DNA from: Pseudoalteromonas distincta
Lineage (GTDB): Bacteria; Pseudomonadota; Gammaproteobacteria; Enterobacterales; Alteromonadaceae
DNA length: 47,857 nucleotides
Direction of reading: 5' to 3'
Assembly: GCF_000814675.1 (NCBI RefSeq)
Contig: NZ_JWIG01000027.1
Location: 1 to 47,857 of the forward strand
Shown: positions 29,417 to 38,957 of the stretch, piece after piece
How the letters are laid out: each line of letters opens with the position of its first letter
How positions within the stretch are numbered: the stretch's first letter is position 1
Notes under the pieces: model-generated
Databases searched by the model: none
Told to the model about the DNA's origin: nothing
Seen by the model: the letters and a program-made list of their open reading frames with translations, nothing else
Position numbers and translations under genes: made by a program

Positions 29417-29956
29417 GTGATTACTTATCCTCTGTCTATATCTGCTAATTGGCAGTCCACTTCTTATATAAGTGACTTATCTCCTCTAGAGCAAGAGTGG
29501 CTTTTTGAACAGAATTCATTAACGGCTAAATTAAAAAGCAACTCAAAAACTTTTAATGTAAAGGTATTAAGTGAGCAGTTATTTACTTTAAGCCCAGAGC
29601 AAAACTTACTACTAAACAGCACAGCTAAAACAGCTATTAATCGAGAAGTTCTCTTACTGTGCGATAACAAACCTGTGGTGTACGCACAAAGCTGGCTTCC
29701 GAAAAATGATTCTATTAATCCTTTGCACAATATGGGCGAGCGTCCTTTAGGTGATGTGATTTTTCAAGACCCAGCATTAAAACGAACGGATATAGAAATT
29801 GCTTATTTTGATGACACGCACCCTATTCAGCAATTAGTTACAAAATTGAACTTACCCGAGAAAAACTTACTAGGGCGTCGAAGTGTATTCTCACTCAAAG
29901 AATATAAGTTTTTAGTGTGTGAAGTGTTTTTACCTGGAGCATATTTATACTCATGA
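29417..29956 (+). CDS. ubiC: Chorismate pyruvate-lyase
   Basis: Makes 4-hydroxybenzoate from chorismate, the first committed step to ubiquinone. 179 residues. Family marks: PLGDVIF, the LLGRRSVF segment, and a glutamate close to the end in [11 protein letters not shown]. The start is GTG at 29417 and the ribosome site is not strong. Stop overlaps ubiA as ATGA, so the two are coupled as in E. coli. Confidence 0.9.
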   Translation: MITYPLSISANWQSTSYISDLSPLEQEWLFEQNSLTAKLKSNSKTFNVKVLSEQLFTLSPEQNLLLNSTAKTAINREVLLLCDNKPVVYAQSWLPKNDSINPLHNMGERPLGDVIFQDPALKRTDIEIAYFDDTHPIQQLVTKLNLPEKNLLGRRSVFSLKEYKFLVCEVFLPGAYLYS

Positions 29957-30831
29957 AATTAGCCGCTTTAAAGCCAAAACATATTCCTTATTATATACAG
30001 TTAATGCGTATAGATAAGCCCATTGGTACCTTGTTATTACTTTGGCCAACATACTGGGCTTTATGGCTTGCTAATAGTGGGATGCCGAGCTTACTCAACT
30101 TTATTGTATTTACGCTGGGCGTTGTTGTTATGCGTAGCGCAGGGTGTGTAATTAATGATTTTGCAGATAGAAAAATAGACGGCTCGGTAAAACGCACAGC
30201 TCAACGGCCGCTAGCTTCAGGACAGGTGAGTAGTGGTGAAGCACTTAGTCTATTTTTACTACTCATAGTTATTGCGTTCATTTTAGTATTAATGCTTAGC
30301 GTCAATACTATTTTGCTTTCTTTTGGTGCTTTGGCTTTAGCCTTTTGTTACCCCTTTATGAAGCGCTATACACAGTTACCTCAAGTTGTTTTAGGGGCTG
30401 CATTTGGTTGGGCTATTCCTATGGCGTATATGGCTTCAATTAATGCACTACCACAGCAGGCATGGTTATTATTTATAGCCAATATTTGCTGGACAGTGGC
30501 TTACGACACCATGTATGCGATGGTTGATAGGGACGACGATTTAAAAATAGGGGTAAAATCAACCGCTATTTTATTTGGTAAATACGACCGCCATATTATC
30601 TTTTTACTTAATGCTGTATTTATAGCGTTGGTTGCTTTTATTGGTATAAGCAATCATTTAAGTGTCGCATTTGGCGTTGGTTTAAGTATTGCTGTGGGCC
30701 TATTGGCATACCAACAAACGCTTATTCATAAACGTGAAAGAGATGCCTGTTTTAAAGCGTTTTTAAATAATCATTACGTGGGTTTGGCTATCTTTATAGG
30801 GTTATTACTTTCATACCCAATAGCATTTTAA
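29953..30831 (+). CDS. ubiA: 4-hydroxybenzoate polyprenyltransferase
   Basis: Integral membrane prenyltransferase that attaches the polyprenyl chain to 4-hydroxybenzoate. 292 residues with about eight or nine membrane helices. The two aspartate motifs are NDFADRKID (near 68-76) and [13 protein letters not shown] (near 184-196), which bind the Mg-pyrophosphate. RTAQRPL follows the first. Second gene of the ubiC-ubiA operon. Confidence 0.96.
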   Translation: MKLAALKPKHIPYYIQLMRIDKPIGTLLLLWPTYWALWLANSGMPSLLNFIVFTLGVVVMRSAGCVINDFADRKIDGSVKRTAQRPLASGQVSSGEALSLFLLLIVIAFILVLMLSVNTILLSFGALALAFCYPFMKRYTQLPQVVLGAAFGWAIPMAYMASINALPQQAWLLFIANICWTVAYDTMYAMVDRDDDLKIGVKSTAILFGKYDRHIIFLLNAVFIALVAFIGISNHLSVAFGVGLSIAVGLLAYQQTLIHKRERDACFKAFLNNHYVGLAIFIGLLLSYPIAF

Positions 30832-30858
30832 AAGCCTCAATAAAGGCTGTTAAAATGC
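30823..30858. terminator. Hairpin after ubiA (bidirectional)
   Basis: GCATTTTAA pairs with TTAAAATGC, around an inner AGCC/GGCT stem. The left arm includes the last codons and stop of ubiA. It lies between ubiA and the convergent oxygenase gene. No long T-run follows, so its strength is uncertain. Confidence 0.6.
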
Positions 30859-30869
30859 TCTATTAGGAG

Positions 30870-31490
30870 TTATCGGGGCGGATCAATAATACCGCTAATA
30901 GAGGCGTTTTTCCTAAACCAGCCTGCAATAGAATAGCGATCGTCAACGGCGGGAAGTACTTCGTGGGCAAAGCGTTCGCTTTCAAACATTACTAATGTGC
31001 CAGCAGTTGGTTTAATTGTTATTTCTATCTCTTTACTTTTAGGTTTATAAATAACAAGTTCGCCACCTTGCTTAGGCGTATTTAAATAAAGTACCGTTGT
31101 AAATACTCGATTAGAGCGACCTTTAAATGCATCTAAGTGCTTTTTGTAAAAATCACCCTGTGTATATTTTGCATAATGGCATTCGTAATCAAATAACCCC
31201 ATAAAAAAACTGCGATTTAACGTGGTCTTTATACTTTGCATTATTGCTTGATAGGTAAGCTGTGCTTGAGAGCTGCCGTCAAACCAATAGGTTTTATCAG
31301 TACGTACGGTTTTATCTATTTGTAAGTCATTTAATCGACCAATACCAGCAAGGCTAAAGTGAGGGTTTATACGGTGGCAGTCTGCAACTAAATCGTTAAC
31401 TAAATCGGCAATAAGCGCGTTATGAATTACGGTATATCCTTGGCGTTCTATATCATCTAAATAGACATCAGGACCAAAAAGTGTGTTCAT
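30870..31490 (-). CDS. 2-oxoglutarate/Fe(II)-dependent oxygenase (prolyl-hydroxylase-like)
   Basis: 206 residues with a P4H/SM-20-type double-stranded beta-helix. The iron ligands H118, D120 (HLD) and H176 (HEVLP) and the 2-oxoglutarate-binding R185 (RYSIAGWFR) are all present, so the enzyme should be active. It resembles the Pseudomonas prolyl hydroxylase that modifies EF-Tu, but the substrate here is an inference. It lies between ubiA (convergent) and the LysR gene (same strand, about 90 bp upstream). Confidence 0.82.
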   Translation of the reverse strand: MNTLFGPDVYLDDIERQGYTVIHNALIADLVNDLVADCHRINPHFSLAGIGRLNDLQIDKTVRTDKTYWFDGSSQAQLTYQAIMQSIKTTLNRSFFMGLFDYECHYAKYTQGDFYKKHLDAFKGRSNRVFTTVLYLNTPKQGGELVIYKPKSKEIEITIKPTAGTLVMFESERFAHEVLPAVDDRYSIAGWFRKNASISGIIDPPR

Positions 31491-31581
31491 TCACATCAGC
31501 TGTTTAAAAAAGGTGCGACAGTGTAGCCGAAAAGCTGTTAAAAGCTACCGTTTATTGTGCCGCACTTTTTGAAACATCAGA

Positions 31582-32466
31582 TTAGCTAAATGCAGCACCC
31601 GCTTTTTTTATAAGCGATAGTAAATGCTCTACATGTTCAGTAATCGACGTCTGTTGGCTTGTTTGTACAACGAGTTGTTCGTGGTTTAAACCTTTATTTG
31701 TTTTTAGTTGTACTAATTCAGAATTCTCTGCGATTGCATTAGCATGTTCAATGCTTGCAATAGCAAAATGATCTGATTTAACTACACCTGCCATTACTTG
31801 CTCAATACTGCCCACTTTAATACTTGATGATTTATTTAAAGAATCAATTGCTTCATTAAGCATAGTTTGTACTTGTTTAGACTCAGAGAAACAGCCAAAC
31901 ATCGGGTAGCTATCAAGGTTTTGTTTACTTATATCGTTTTTATGGGCAAGAGGGTGGTTTTTTGAAACAAATAACACAAGCTGATCAGGTAAGTGAATGT
32001 CACTGCCAATACTATTAATAGCTTGAGAGTATACGCTAATGTCTATTTCACCTTGTTGGAGTTTGCGTGTTAGCTCTTGCTGATCTTGTAGCTGCATCTC
32101 AATTTTTATATGAGGGTATTGAGCTAAAAACTGTCCACAAGAAATAGGGACTATGCTGCTTGCCTTATTGGTATACCCAATAACGAGCTTTTCATTGGCA
32201 TTACCGTTTACTGATTGAAAAATCCGCCTTTTCGTTAGCTCAAGTTCCGATAGGGTCGTTTTAGCATATTCTAGAAAAAGCTCGCCTTCTGGCGTTAATT
32301 TAACAGAGCGTGTTGAGCGTTTTACTAACTCATATCCCATTTCATCTTCAAGTGTTTGAATGCTGCGCGTTAGCGCTGAAGTACTAATTTGGGTTTGTTC
32401 AGCAGCTTGTCTAAAATGACGTAATATACCAAGTGCTACAAATTGCTCTAATTGTTCAAATCTCAC
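31582..32466 (-). CDS. LysR-family transcriptional regulator
   Basis: 294 residues. The winged helix-turn-helix covers about 1-60 (FRQAAEQTQISTSALTRSIQTLEDEMG), followed by a two-lobe periplasmic-binding-type effector domain (about 90-290). The start is GTG at 32466, with AAGGGAC upstream. It lacks the usual divergent partner; the nearest gene leftward is the 2OG oxygenase on the same strand. Ligand and targets unknown. Confidence 0.92.
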   Translation of the reverse strand: MRFEQLEQFVALGILRHFRQAAEQTQISTSALTRSIQTLEDEMGYELVKRSTRSVKLTPEGELFLEYAKTTLSELELTKRRIFQSVNGNANEKLVIGYTNKASSIVPISCGQFLAQYPHIKIEMQLQDQQELTRKLQQGEIDISVYSQAINSIGSDIHLPDQLVLFVSKNHPLAHKNDISKQNLDSYPMFGCFSESKQVQTMLNEAIDSLNKSSSIKVGSIEQVMAGVVKSDHFAIASIEHANAIAENSELVQLKTNKGLNHEQLVVQTSQQTSITEHVEHLLSLIKKAGAAFS

Positions 32467-32768
32467 TTTATAGTCCCTTTTTATAAGTAAGTCGCAGATA
32501 CCACGGACATCAAATATATTAATTTTTATTCTAAAGTTTAGTAAAATTCTATATTGAAATACGGTTGCAAGTTCATACGTGTTTCCAGCAGGATACCCCC
32601 CTTTTAGTATTAATTAAAGAGAAAAGCGACCAAATAGTATTACTTTTTAAATTCATAACTAGTTGTTTATTGTATTTTATCTATGTTTTTGCAATGGGCT
32701 AGCTAAGTAAACTTATTTTTAGTCAGTAAGTTAGTTAGTATATTTGGATTAAATTGTTCTAATTAATA
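32467..32768. other. AT-rich intergenic region with no gene seen
   Basis: Three hundred bases upstream of the LysR gene. I find no ORF with a credible ribosome site, no tRNA and no strong hairpin. It must hold the LysR promoter. TTAGTTAGT and other short repeats occur but do not form a clear operator. Confidence 0.6.
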
Positions 32769-32795
32769 AAAAAGTACGCCCCAAAAAGGGGCGTT
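32769..32795 (-). terminator. Terminator of the DUF2721 gene
   Basis: Stem ACGCCCC / GGGGCGT with loop AAAAA. On the minus strand the hairpin is followed by TACTTTTTT, about 50 bp after the DUF2721 stop. Confidence 0.85.
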
Positions 32796-32843
32796 CATAC
32801 AACATGATTGTGACAAATAATAGAGTGTTTTATTTATAATAAA

Positions 32844-33266
32844 CTATTTTACAAAATTTCTATTTATTCGGCTACTTAGTGGTTTATTTTCAATGCTTTG
32901 TAGTTCTATCTCGATTGCATCACAGGAAATATGTATTTCAAATAAAGACGTTAATAACGATAAACTTAAGCAAGCTAAGCTAATGCCAAATAAAATAATT
33001 CCTGTGGCATTAAACTCAATAAATAATGCAAACATTGATAGTGTACACAGTAGAAAAGAGGCTACCCCGTACACTTGCATCGTTCTAATTAGCTTAATAC
33101 GTTTACGTAAGTTAGTGATTTGGGCCACTACAACAGGCCGAATAGATTCACCTTCACGTGCATTTAGCTCCCTAATTAATTGCGCTAAAACTAAAAATCG
33201 GTTTGTATAGGCGAGTAATAGCAGCGATATGGCCGGAAAAAGTAAGCCTGGGGTTGTTAGTGTCAT
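32844..33266 (-). CDS. DUF2721 family membrane protein
   Basis: 140 residues with three predicted membrane helices (about 5-27, 67-87 and 88-110). The charged stretch after the first helix (RELNAREGES) and the motif RLxRxKxIRTMQ-like RKRIKLIRTMQ are family features. Function unknown. AAGGA 7 nt before the ATG supports the start. Divergent from the DUF2007 gene, with own terminator. Confidence 0.82.
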   Translation of the reverse strand: MTLTTPGLLFPAISLLLLAYTNRFLVLAQLIRELNAREGESIRPVVVAQITNLRKRIKLIRTMQVYGVASFLLCTLSMFALFIEFNATGIILFGISLACLSLSLLTSLFEIHISCDAIEIELQSIENKPLSSRINRNFVK

Positions 33267-33341
33267 GTTTATTCCTTAAAAGTACAGCATGCTAATAATC
33301 TAGCGCAGGATATTGTTAACACAAAATAAATGAGGTGAATA

Positions 33342-33695
33342 TTGCAAAATATTAATAATAACAATTCAACAGATAGCTCTTTTCAATGGGTTACAATTTA
33401 TAAAGCTGAAAATACTTTGGAAGCGAATATCGTAAAAGGCTTAATACAAACTGCTGGAATAGAGTGTAAAATTAAAGGCGAGATGCTCCAAGGGGCGCTT
33501 GGAGAAATTCCATATGATCAGGCGCAAGTTAGTGTGCAGGTTTATGCGATAAAAGAGCGCCATGCGCGGCAAATATTGGTAAACTATCAACAAGTAAAAC
33601 AATCCGCTCCAGATTGGGTATGCCCTAATTGTAATGAGCATAATGGATCAACATTTGATTTTTGTTGGTCGTGTGAGACGTTAAAGAATGACTAA
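33342..33695 (+). CDS. DUF2007 protein with C-terminal zinc ribbon
   Basis: 117 residues. An N-terminal DUF2007 domain of about 15-85 (WVTIYKAENTLEANIVKGLI) is joined to a small zinc ribbon with CPNC and CWSC pairs at about 94-112. DUF2007 is annotated as a putative signal-transducing domain; what it binds is not known. The start is TTG at 33342, with GAGGTG 4 nt upstream; the in-line GTG hits a stop. Its 3' end overlaps yjaG by eight bases. Confidence 0.78.
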   Translation: MQNINNNNSTDSSFQWVTIYKAENTLEANIVKGLIQTAGIECKIKGEMLQGALGEIPYDQAQVSVQVYAIKERHARQILVNYQQVKQSAPDWVCPNCNEHNGSTFDFCWSCETLKND

Positions 33696-34278
33696 AGCAA
33701 ATAATTTTCAGCGTATTAGAGAGCTTAACTATTTACAAAAGGCCGTCTTAGCAAGTGCTTTAATAGAGCGAATGCTGCCAAATTACGGTTTATTTAGCGA
33801 AGCAACGGGTTTTGGTGATGAAACCTTATTACGTAATTCGCTTAATGTTTGTTGGGAAAAAATATTACTGCCTAAAAGTAAAATAGATCTCGAAAAACAA
33901 GTTGAAAAAATAGAGCCAAATGTTCCTGAACTTGCTGATTTTGATATGTTTGGTACTTATCCTGCTATTGATGCTGCAACGTCTTTACTTAGCTTAATGC
34001 ACGGTTTAGTGGCGCAAGATGAGCAAGAGTTCATTAGTGTGAGCAAAATATCTCAAGCAACAGTGGCTCGCTTTATTGAATATCAAATGACGGTTGAAGG
34101 TGAGATTGCTGATAACACAGCAGTGAGAGAGCACCCATTAATGCAGTACGAAATTGAAGTATTAGGTGAGCTAATTGATTTTGTAGAAAATATGGGGCGT
34201 ATTACCTCTGATAGCGTAAAGGCACTCAAAAAGTTTGCCCTTGAAGATGGCCAAACAAATATTGGTCTTACGTTATAA
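33688..34278 (+). CDS. yjaG: YjaG family protein (DUF416)
   Basis: 196 residues, the same length as E. coli YjaG. A mostly helical soluble protein with conserved CWEKIL and YPAIDAATSLLSLMHGL stretches. Function unknown. The start overlaps the DUF2007 gene by eight bases, so expression is probably coupled, and tsaD follows 38 bp later. Confidence 0.88.
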   Translation: MTKANNFQRIRELNYLQKAVLASALIERMLPNYGLFSEATGFGDETLLRNSLNVCWEKILLPKSKIDLEKQVEKIEPNVPELADFDMFGTYPAIDAATSLLSLMHGLVAQDEQEFISVSKISQATVARFIEYQMTVEGEIADNTAVREHPLMQYEIEVLGELIDFVENMGRITSDSVKALKKFALEDGQTNIGLTL

Positions 34279-34316
34279 AAGTAGCAAAGTAGAATTTAAA
34301 AGGCAGGAGAAGTACA

Positions 34317-35330
34317 GTGCGAATTTTAGGCATTGAATCGTCATGTGATGAAACGGGTATTGCAATATATGATGACGAAAAAGGCTTGTTAGCTCATCAA
34401 TTATACAGCCAAGTAAAAGTACACGCTGATTACGGCGGTGTAGTGCCGGAACTTGCATCGCGCGATCATGTTCGTAAAACATTACCACTTATAGATGCAG
34501 CTTTTGCACAAGCAGGTTGTGGCCCTGAAGATTTAGACGGTATTGCTTATACTGCAGGCCCAGGTCTAGTTGGTGCCTTATTGGTAGGTACGTCTATTGG
34601 TCGTTCATTAGCATACGGTTGGGATATACCTGCGGTAGCAGTACATCACATGGAAGGGCATTTACTTGCTCCGATGCTTGAGGAAAATACTCCTGAGTTT
34701 CCGTTTATTGCATTGCTTGTATCGGGCGGTCATACCATGATGGTTAAAGTAGCGGGTATTGGACAATACGAAGTACTAGGTGAGTCAGTTGATGATGCCG
34801 CAGGCGAGGCCTTTGATAAAACGGCTAAGTTACTTGGTCTTGATTACCCCGGTGGCCCGCGCTTAGCTAAAATGGCTGAACAAGGCGTAGCAAAGCGCTT
34901 TGTATTTCCTCGCCCTATGACCGACAAGCCAGGTCTTGATTTTAGTTTTAGTGGTTTAAAAACAGCGGCATCAATCACGATTCGTGAAAATGACGACGAC
35001 GATCAAACCAAAGCTGATATAGCGCATGCATTTCAAACTGCGGTTATTGATACCCTCGTTATTAAGTGTAAGCGTGCGCTTAAACAAACAGGTATTAAGC
35101 GTTTGGTTATCGCCGGTGGTGTGAGTGCAAATACACAGCTTCGACTGCAGCTCGAACGCGTAATGAAAGGTATGAAAGGCGAAGTGTTTTATCCGCGTAC
35201 TGAATTTTGTACCGACAATGGTGCAATGATTGCTTATGCCGGAATGCAACGTTTAAAAGTAGGGCAATTTGCCACGCTTGATATGAAAACAAAACCTCGT
35301 TGGCCTATAGATAGCCTTGAGCCGATTTAA
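34317..35330 (+). CDS. tsaD: tRNA threonylcarbamoyltransferase TsaD
   Basis: Catalytic subunit of the TsaBDE system that places threonylcarbamoyl on A37 of ANN-decoding tRNAs; essential. 337 residues (E. coli 337). ASKHA fold with metal-binding H111 and H115 in HHMEGH, the N-terminal [10 protein letters not shown], and the SGGHTMMV and SGLKTAA stretches. The start is GTG, backed by AGGAGA 6 nt upstream. Convergent to plsY with an 11-bp gap. Confidence 0.97.
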   Translation: MRILGIESSCDETGIAIYDDEKGLLAHQLYSQVKVHADYGGVVPELASRDHVRKTLPLIDAAFAQAGCGPEDLDGIAYTAGPGLVGALLVGTSIGRSLAYGWDIPAVAVHHMEGHLLAPMLEENTPEFPFIALLVSGGHTMMVKVAGIGQYEVLGESVDDAAGEAFDKTAKLLGLDYPGGPRLAKMAEQGVAKRFVFPRPMTDKPGLDFSFSGLKTAASITIRENDDDDQTKADIAHAFQTAVIDTLVIKCKRALKQTGIKRLVIAGGVSANTQLRLQLERVMKGMKGEVFYPRTEFCTDNGAMIAYAGMQRLKVGQFATLDMKTKPRWPIDSLEPI

Positions 35331-35341
35331 TGACTCATATT

Positions 35342-35953
35342 TTAGATATTTTTGTTTTCATCGGTGGGTGCTTTTTTAGCACCCACTTTTGGTTCTTCCC
35401 CGCTAAATAATCGAATAATATTAGTACGGTGACGAAATATAATTAACAGCGTGATAAAAGTAACGGGAAGAGTATAAAGTGGCTTTATTAGCCATGTATA
35501 CAAGGGCGCTAAAGATACAGCTACAAGCGCTGCCAGTGATGAATAGCGTGTTATTGCCACTATAACTAACCAAGTACACACAAGTAAACCAGCCAATGAT
35601 AAGCCAATAGGTAATAATGAGCCAAATGCCGTTGCTACGGCTTTACCGCCTTTGAAGCTAAAAAACAGTGGGTACATATGGCCTAAACAAGCAGCTACTG
35701 CGACTAAACCAAGCTCTAAAGGTTCAACTTCTAAAAAATAAGCCCCCCATACCGGAATAGTGCCTTTTAAAATATCAAACACTAGAACCAAGCAAGCCGG
35801 AAATGCTCCGCCTAATCTATAAACATTTGTAGCTCCTGGGTTGTTAGAACCACTATTACGAGGGTCTGGGAGTTTGAACAACCGCGACACTAAAATAGCC
35901 GACGAAATAGACCCAAATAAATAAGCTAAAACAAACATTATAGTGGCTAACAC
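35342..35953 (-). CDS. plsY: Glycerol-3-phosphate acyltransferase PlsY
   Basis: Transfers acyl from acyl-phosphate to glycerol 3-phosphate, first step of phospholipid synthesis, in the inner membrane. 203 residues with about five membrane helices. Family motifs [15 protein letters not shown] ([11 protein letters not shown]) and FKGGKAVAT are present. The start is GTG with AAGGAAG upstream. The charged C-terminal tail ([18 protein letters not shown]) is encoded by a stretch that doubles as the tsaD terminator. Confidence 0.96.
   Translation of the reverse strand: MLATIMFVLAYLFGSISSAILVSRLFKLPDPRNSGSNNPGATNVYRLGGAFPACLVLVFDILKGTIPVWGAYFLEVEPLELGLVAVAACLGHMYPLFFSFKGGKAVATAFGSLLPIGLSLAGLLVCTWLVIVAITRYSSLAALVAVSLAPLYTWLIKPLYTLPVTFITLLIIFRHRTNIIRLFSGEEPKVGAKKAPTDENKNI
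35364..35390 (+). terminator. tsaD terminator inside the plsY 3' coding end
   Basis: Stem GTGGGTGC / GCACCCAC with a T/A-rich 7-nt loop and four T's after, on the plus strand. It falls within the last codons of plsY, 34 bp past the tsaD stop. Confidence 0.7.
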
Positions 35954-36183
35954 GCGCTTCCTTATTTTTTAATTGCTATACCAATTGATAGTGCTTTTAG
36001 GCTATTATTGGCAGCAAAATTTATCGTAAAAATTATTAACAGGCTATTTAATAGCTAGTTTAGTTATTTTGCTATTGTAGAAGTTATTTTTACATATTTA
36101 AACACTGGCTAAACCATATACAGTATTAATTTTATTGATGCTTAGTATAGTTGCTTAGTAGTTTGTTGTTATTTGGAGTATCA

Positions 36184-36543
36184 ATGGATAAGGTTTTTAT
36201 ATCTCAATTGCACGTCGACACTATTATTGGAGTGTACGACTTTGAAAAAGAAAGTAAACAGAGCCTTTATTTTGATATTGAAATGCTAAGCGATATTAAG
36301 CCTGCAGCTGAAAATGACGATATTAATTTAGCACTCGATTACTCAAAAGTAAGTGAGCGAGTTATTGAGCACTGCACTTTAAAACCTGTAGAGTTGCTAG
36401 AAACTTTAGTTGAACAATTAGCGCATATTATTTTAAGCGAGTTTAATACTCCACAAGTTACTATAAGAGTAAGTAAACCAGCAGCAGTAGCACAAGCGCA
36501 AACTGTAGGTGTTGAAATTACACGTGTTAAGGCAACTGACTAA
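36184..36543 (+). CDS. folB: Dihydroneopterin aldolase
   Basis: Converts 7,8-dihydroneopterin to 6-hydroxymethyl-dihydropterin and glycolaldehyde in folate synthesis. 119 residues, close to the E. coli length. GVYDFEK at the start of the fold and ALDYSKV in the middle are family features. The frame opens at 36151, but ATG 36184 is preferred because GGAG lies 5 nt upstream and the family begins MDKVFI-like. The folK ATG follows directly after the stop. Confidence 0.93.
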   Translation: MDKVFISQLHVDTIIGVYDFEKESKQSLYFDIEMLSDIKPAAENDDINLALDYSKVSERVIEHCTLKPVELLETLVEQLAHIILSEFNTPQVTIRVSKPAAVAQAQTVGVEITRVKATD

Positions 36544-37032
36544 ATGGCTCAAATTTATATCAGCCTAGGGTCAAATATAAATAAAGCGCATTATATACAA
36601 TGTGCATTAATTGCACTTAAGCAGCACTTTGAACATATTGTACACTCGTCTGTTTTTGAAAGTGAAGCAGTTGGGTTTGCTGGCAATAATTTTTATAATT
36701 CAGTCGTTGGCGCTACAACTGATATGTCGCTTGCTGATGTATGCGCTTTATTAAAACAAATAGAGCGTGATAATGGGCGTACAGCGAACGATAAAAAATT
36801 TAGTCCACGAACGCTCGATTTAGATTTACTGTTTTATGATGATGTAATTTGCGACTCCCCAGCGCAATTACCACGTGATGAAATAACTAAAAATGCATTT
36901 GTATTACAACCTCTGAGTGAGGTTGCCCCAGATTTTTATCATCCTGTAGCTAAGCAAACGATTGCGCAGTTATGGAATGAATATAACAACCCTCAACAAA
37001 AGCTATGGAAGGTGGAGTTTGCTAACCCATGA
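36544..37032 (+). CDS. folK: 6-hydroxymethyl-dihydropterin pyrophosphokinase
   Basis: Next folate step after FolB. 162 residues. The HPPK signature is [20 protein letters not shown] (about 80-99), with the two metal-binding Asp in DLDL. The N-terminal SLGSNI is conserved. Placed head to tail with folB, and its stop overlaps the uppP start (ATGA). Confidence 0.94.
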   Translation: MAQIYISLGSNINKAHYIQCALIALKQHFEHIVHSSVFESEAVGFAGNNFYNSVVGATTDMSLADVCALLKQIERDNGRTANDKKFSPRTLDLDLLFYDDVICDSPAQLPRDEITKNAFVLQPLSEVAPDFYHPVAKQTIAQLWNEYNNPQQKLWKVEFANP

Positions 37033-37829
37033 GTATCATCGAAATAATTATTTTAGCCCTCATACAGGGATTTACTGAGTTTTTACCAATATCTAGTTCT
37101 GCGCATTTAATTCTCCCATCGCAAATTTTAGGCTGGGAAGATCAAGGGCTTGCGTTTGACGTGGCAGTACATGTTGGTACTTTAATTGCCGTTGTTATTT
37201 ATTTTCGCAAAGAGGTCGTCGACATACTCAGTGCGTGGTTTAAATCCTTTGGAACACAGGGTACTACTGATGATAGTAAGCTAGGTTGGTGGATAATTTT
37301 AGGCACTGTGCCTGCCGCTATTTTAGGCTTACTTTTAAAAGACTTTATAGAGTTGTACCTACGAAGCGCTTGGGTAATTGCTACTACCACAATTGTGTTT
37401 GGTTTATTGCTTTGGTACGCGGATGCAAAAGGTAAGCAAATTAAAACTATTTATCAGCTTAATTGGAAAACAGCACTTATTATTGGTTTTGCACAAGCAG
37501 TTGCAATGATCCCGGGAACTTCTCGCTCAGGTATCACGATGACAGCTGGTTTAATGCTTGGAATGAATAAGCAAAGCGCAGCGCGTTTTTCGTTCTTACT
37601 AGCGATTCCGATTATTTCTATGATGGGGCTTTATTATATTGCAGAGCTTGCTTTGGGTGACCATGTGGTTGATTGGAATACATTATTACTAGGTGTGGTG
37701 CTATCGTTCTTATCGGCTTATGCATGTATATTTATGTTTTTAAAAGTAATAGAGCGAATGGGCATGTTGCCATTTGTGATATATCGTTTATTGCTCGGTA
37801 TAGGTTTAATAGTATTTTTAATGATGTAA
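37029..37829 (+). CDS. uppP: Undecaprenyl-diphosphatase
   Basis: BacA-type integral membrane phosphatase that recycles undecaprenyl pyrophosphate to the monophosphate carrier lipid for peptidoglycan and LPS glycans; it can give bacitracin resistance. 266 residues, about eight helices. [15 protein letters not shown] at 14-28 and [13 protein letters not shown] (about 160-172) are the two conserved catalytic motifs. Third gene of folB-folK-uppP. Confidence 0.96.
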   Translation: MSIIEIIILALIQGFTEFLPISSSAHLILPSQILGWEDQGLAFDVAVHVGTLIAVVIYFRKEVVDILSAWFKSFGTQGTTDDSKLGWWIILGTVPAAILGLLLKDFIELYLRSAWVIATTTIVFGLLLWYADAKGKQIKTIYQLNWKTALIIGFAQAVAMIPGTSRSGITMTAGLMLGMNKQSAARFSFLLAIPIISMMGLYYIAELALGDHVVDWNTLLLGVVLSFLSAYACIFMFLKVIERMGMLPFVIYRLLLGIGLIVFLMM

Positions 37830-37874
37830 GTAGTCGTTAACCACTAATTAAATGTAACTGCTATACACAAAGCC

Positions 37875-37901
37875 AAAAAAGCACCTTTAGGTGCTTTTTT
37901 T
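37875..37901. terminator. Bidirectional terminator after uppP
   Basis: Stem AAAAAAGCACC / GGTGCTTTTTT with loop TTTA; palindromic, with T-runs on both strands. Serves uppP and the convergent unknown gene. Confidence 0.92.
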
Positions 37902-37917
37902 GATTTTTAAATTCAGC

Positions 37918-38706
37918 TTACAAATTTAACAAATAAGATTCTATAAACTGACGTTGGTTAGCTGCTTTTGGCGCTGTTTTAAATATCAGAGTATTACCAT
38001 TTTTACGTAACTTTAGCTCATTAGTAAATTTACATTCAATAGCGTTAAATTGTGCAATGTCATTTTTAAAGCTTTGATCTTTTTCGCACATGTAAGCCAT
38101 TTCGTTTGCAACTTGTGCACAAAATGAACCCACGGCATATTTTTTTAAGTTTTCATCATCAATGCCTTCCCAATTTACATTGGTATTTATTTTTAATCCA
38201 CATTGCTTATCTATTTCGTTATTAGCGGCAGCTATATTTTTTTGTTGATACCCTAAATGCTTTTCACGATTAAACTTCGCTAGTTTAGCTTGAGTACCTT
38301 TATTCAACTGTTGATCGTATTGCGCTTTTAAATCTTCAACAATGGCAGGGTTTGATTCTTCTTTTTTTGATAAGTAAGTTCCATCACGAGTGTCTGGAAT
38401 ATAAAGGGTGTAAGAGCAACAGCGATAGCCTTCTTCAACACTTACTAAACTTCTTTGTGACCCATCGTAAGTATATTTGTACGCTTTATTACTACCGTGG
38501 GGCTTTAAATCGGTTAAAAATACAATGCCATCAATATCATGATTTATGCCTGTTACTTTTACTAAAGCTTGTTTTTTATCTGTTGTTGGGGCAATAACAA
38601 CATTAACGCCTTCGCCTGAACTTAGTTCTATTGGGTACTTAGCAAATTCCAAAGCAAAGCTTTTTTGACTAAGTAAAATACAGGCTATAAAGAATAGTTT
38701 TTTCAT
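37918..38706 (-). CDS. Exported protein of unknown function
   Basis: 262 residues. A clear signal peptide (MKKLFFIACILLSQKSFA) gives a periplasmic or secreted protein of about 244 residues. The first half is beta-rich, with a paired CC (GYRCCSYTLYIP). The second half is helical and charged, with four further Cys (KQCGLK, SFCAQ, YMCEKD, IECKF) that could form disulfides. I recognise no domain. AAGGAC precedes the ATG. It is monocistronic, ends at a shared terminator and is divergent from mpl. Confidence 0.8.
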   Translation of the reverse strand: MKKLFFIACILLSQKSFALEFAKYPIELSSGEGVNVVIAPTTDKKQALVKVTGINHDIDGIVFLTDLKPHGSNKAYKYTYDGSQRSLVSVEEGYRCCSYTLYIPDTRDGTYLSKKEESNPAIVEDLKAQYDQQLNKGTQAKLAKFNREKHLGYQQKNIAAANNEIDKQCGLKINTNVNWEGIDDENLKKYAVGSFCAQVANEMAYMCEKDQSFKNDIAQFNAIECKFTNELKLRKNGNTLIFKTAPKAANQRQFIESYLLNL

Positions 38707-38957
38707 ATTAAGTCCTTTTTAAGTTTTAAAGTTATATAGCAAGCTGGTTTATAACATTGATAATAATTGATTAAAAGCAATGCAGGGTAGGTGAACGTGC
38801 CTATTTTTTGATTTTTAGCGTTTAAAAAACTAATTAACGTGTTTTTGGCACGAGTGAATTGTGCAGACGTACATAGTAACTAAGCACGAATTTTGGCATT
38901 ATAGCGCCATTAAACTTTGCATAGCTGTAAAGTGAGCATACGATTTAAGGAAAGTAT

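Noticed and set aside
35978..36010. Third MITE-like copy starting ATACCAATT upstream of folB
   Set aside because: Only one end resembles the family; no matching right end or core was found, so at most a remnant.
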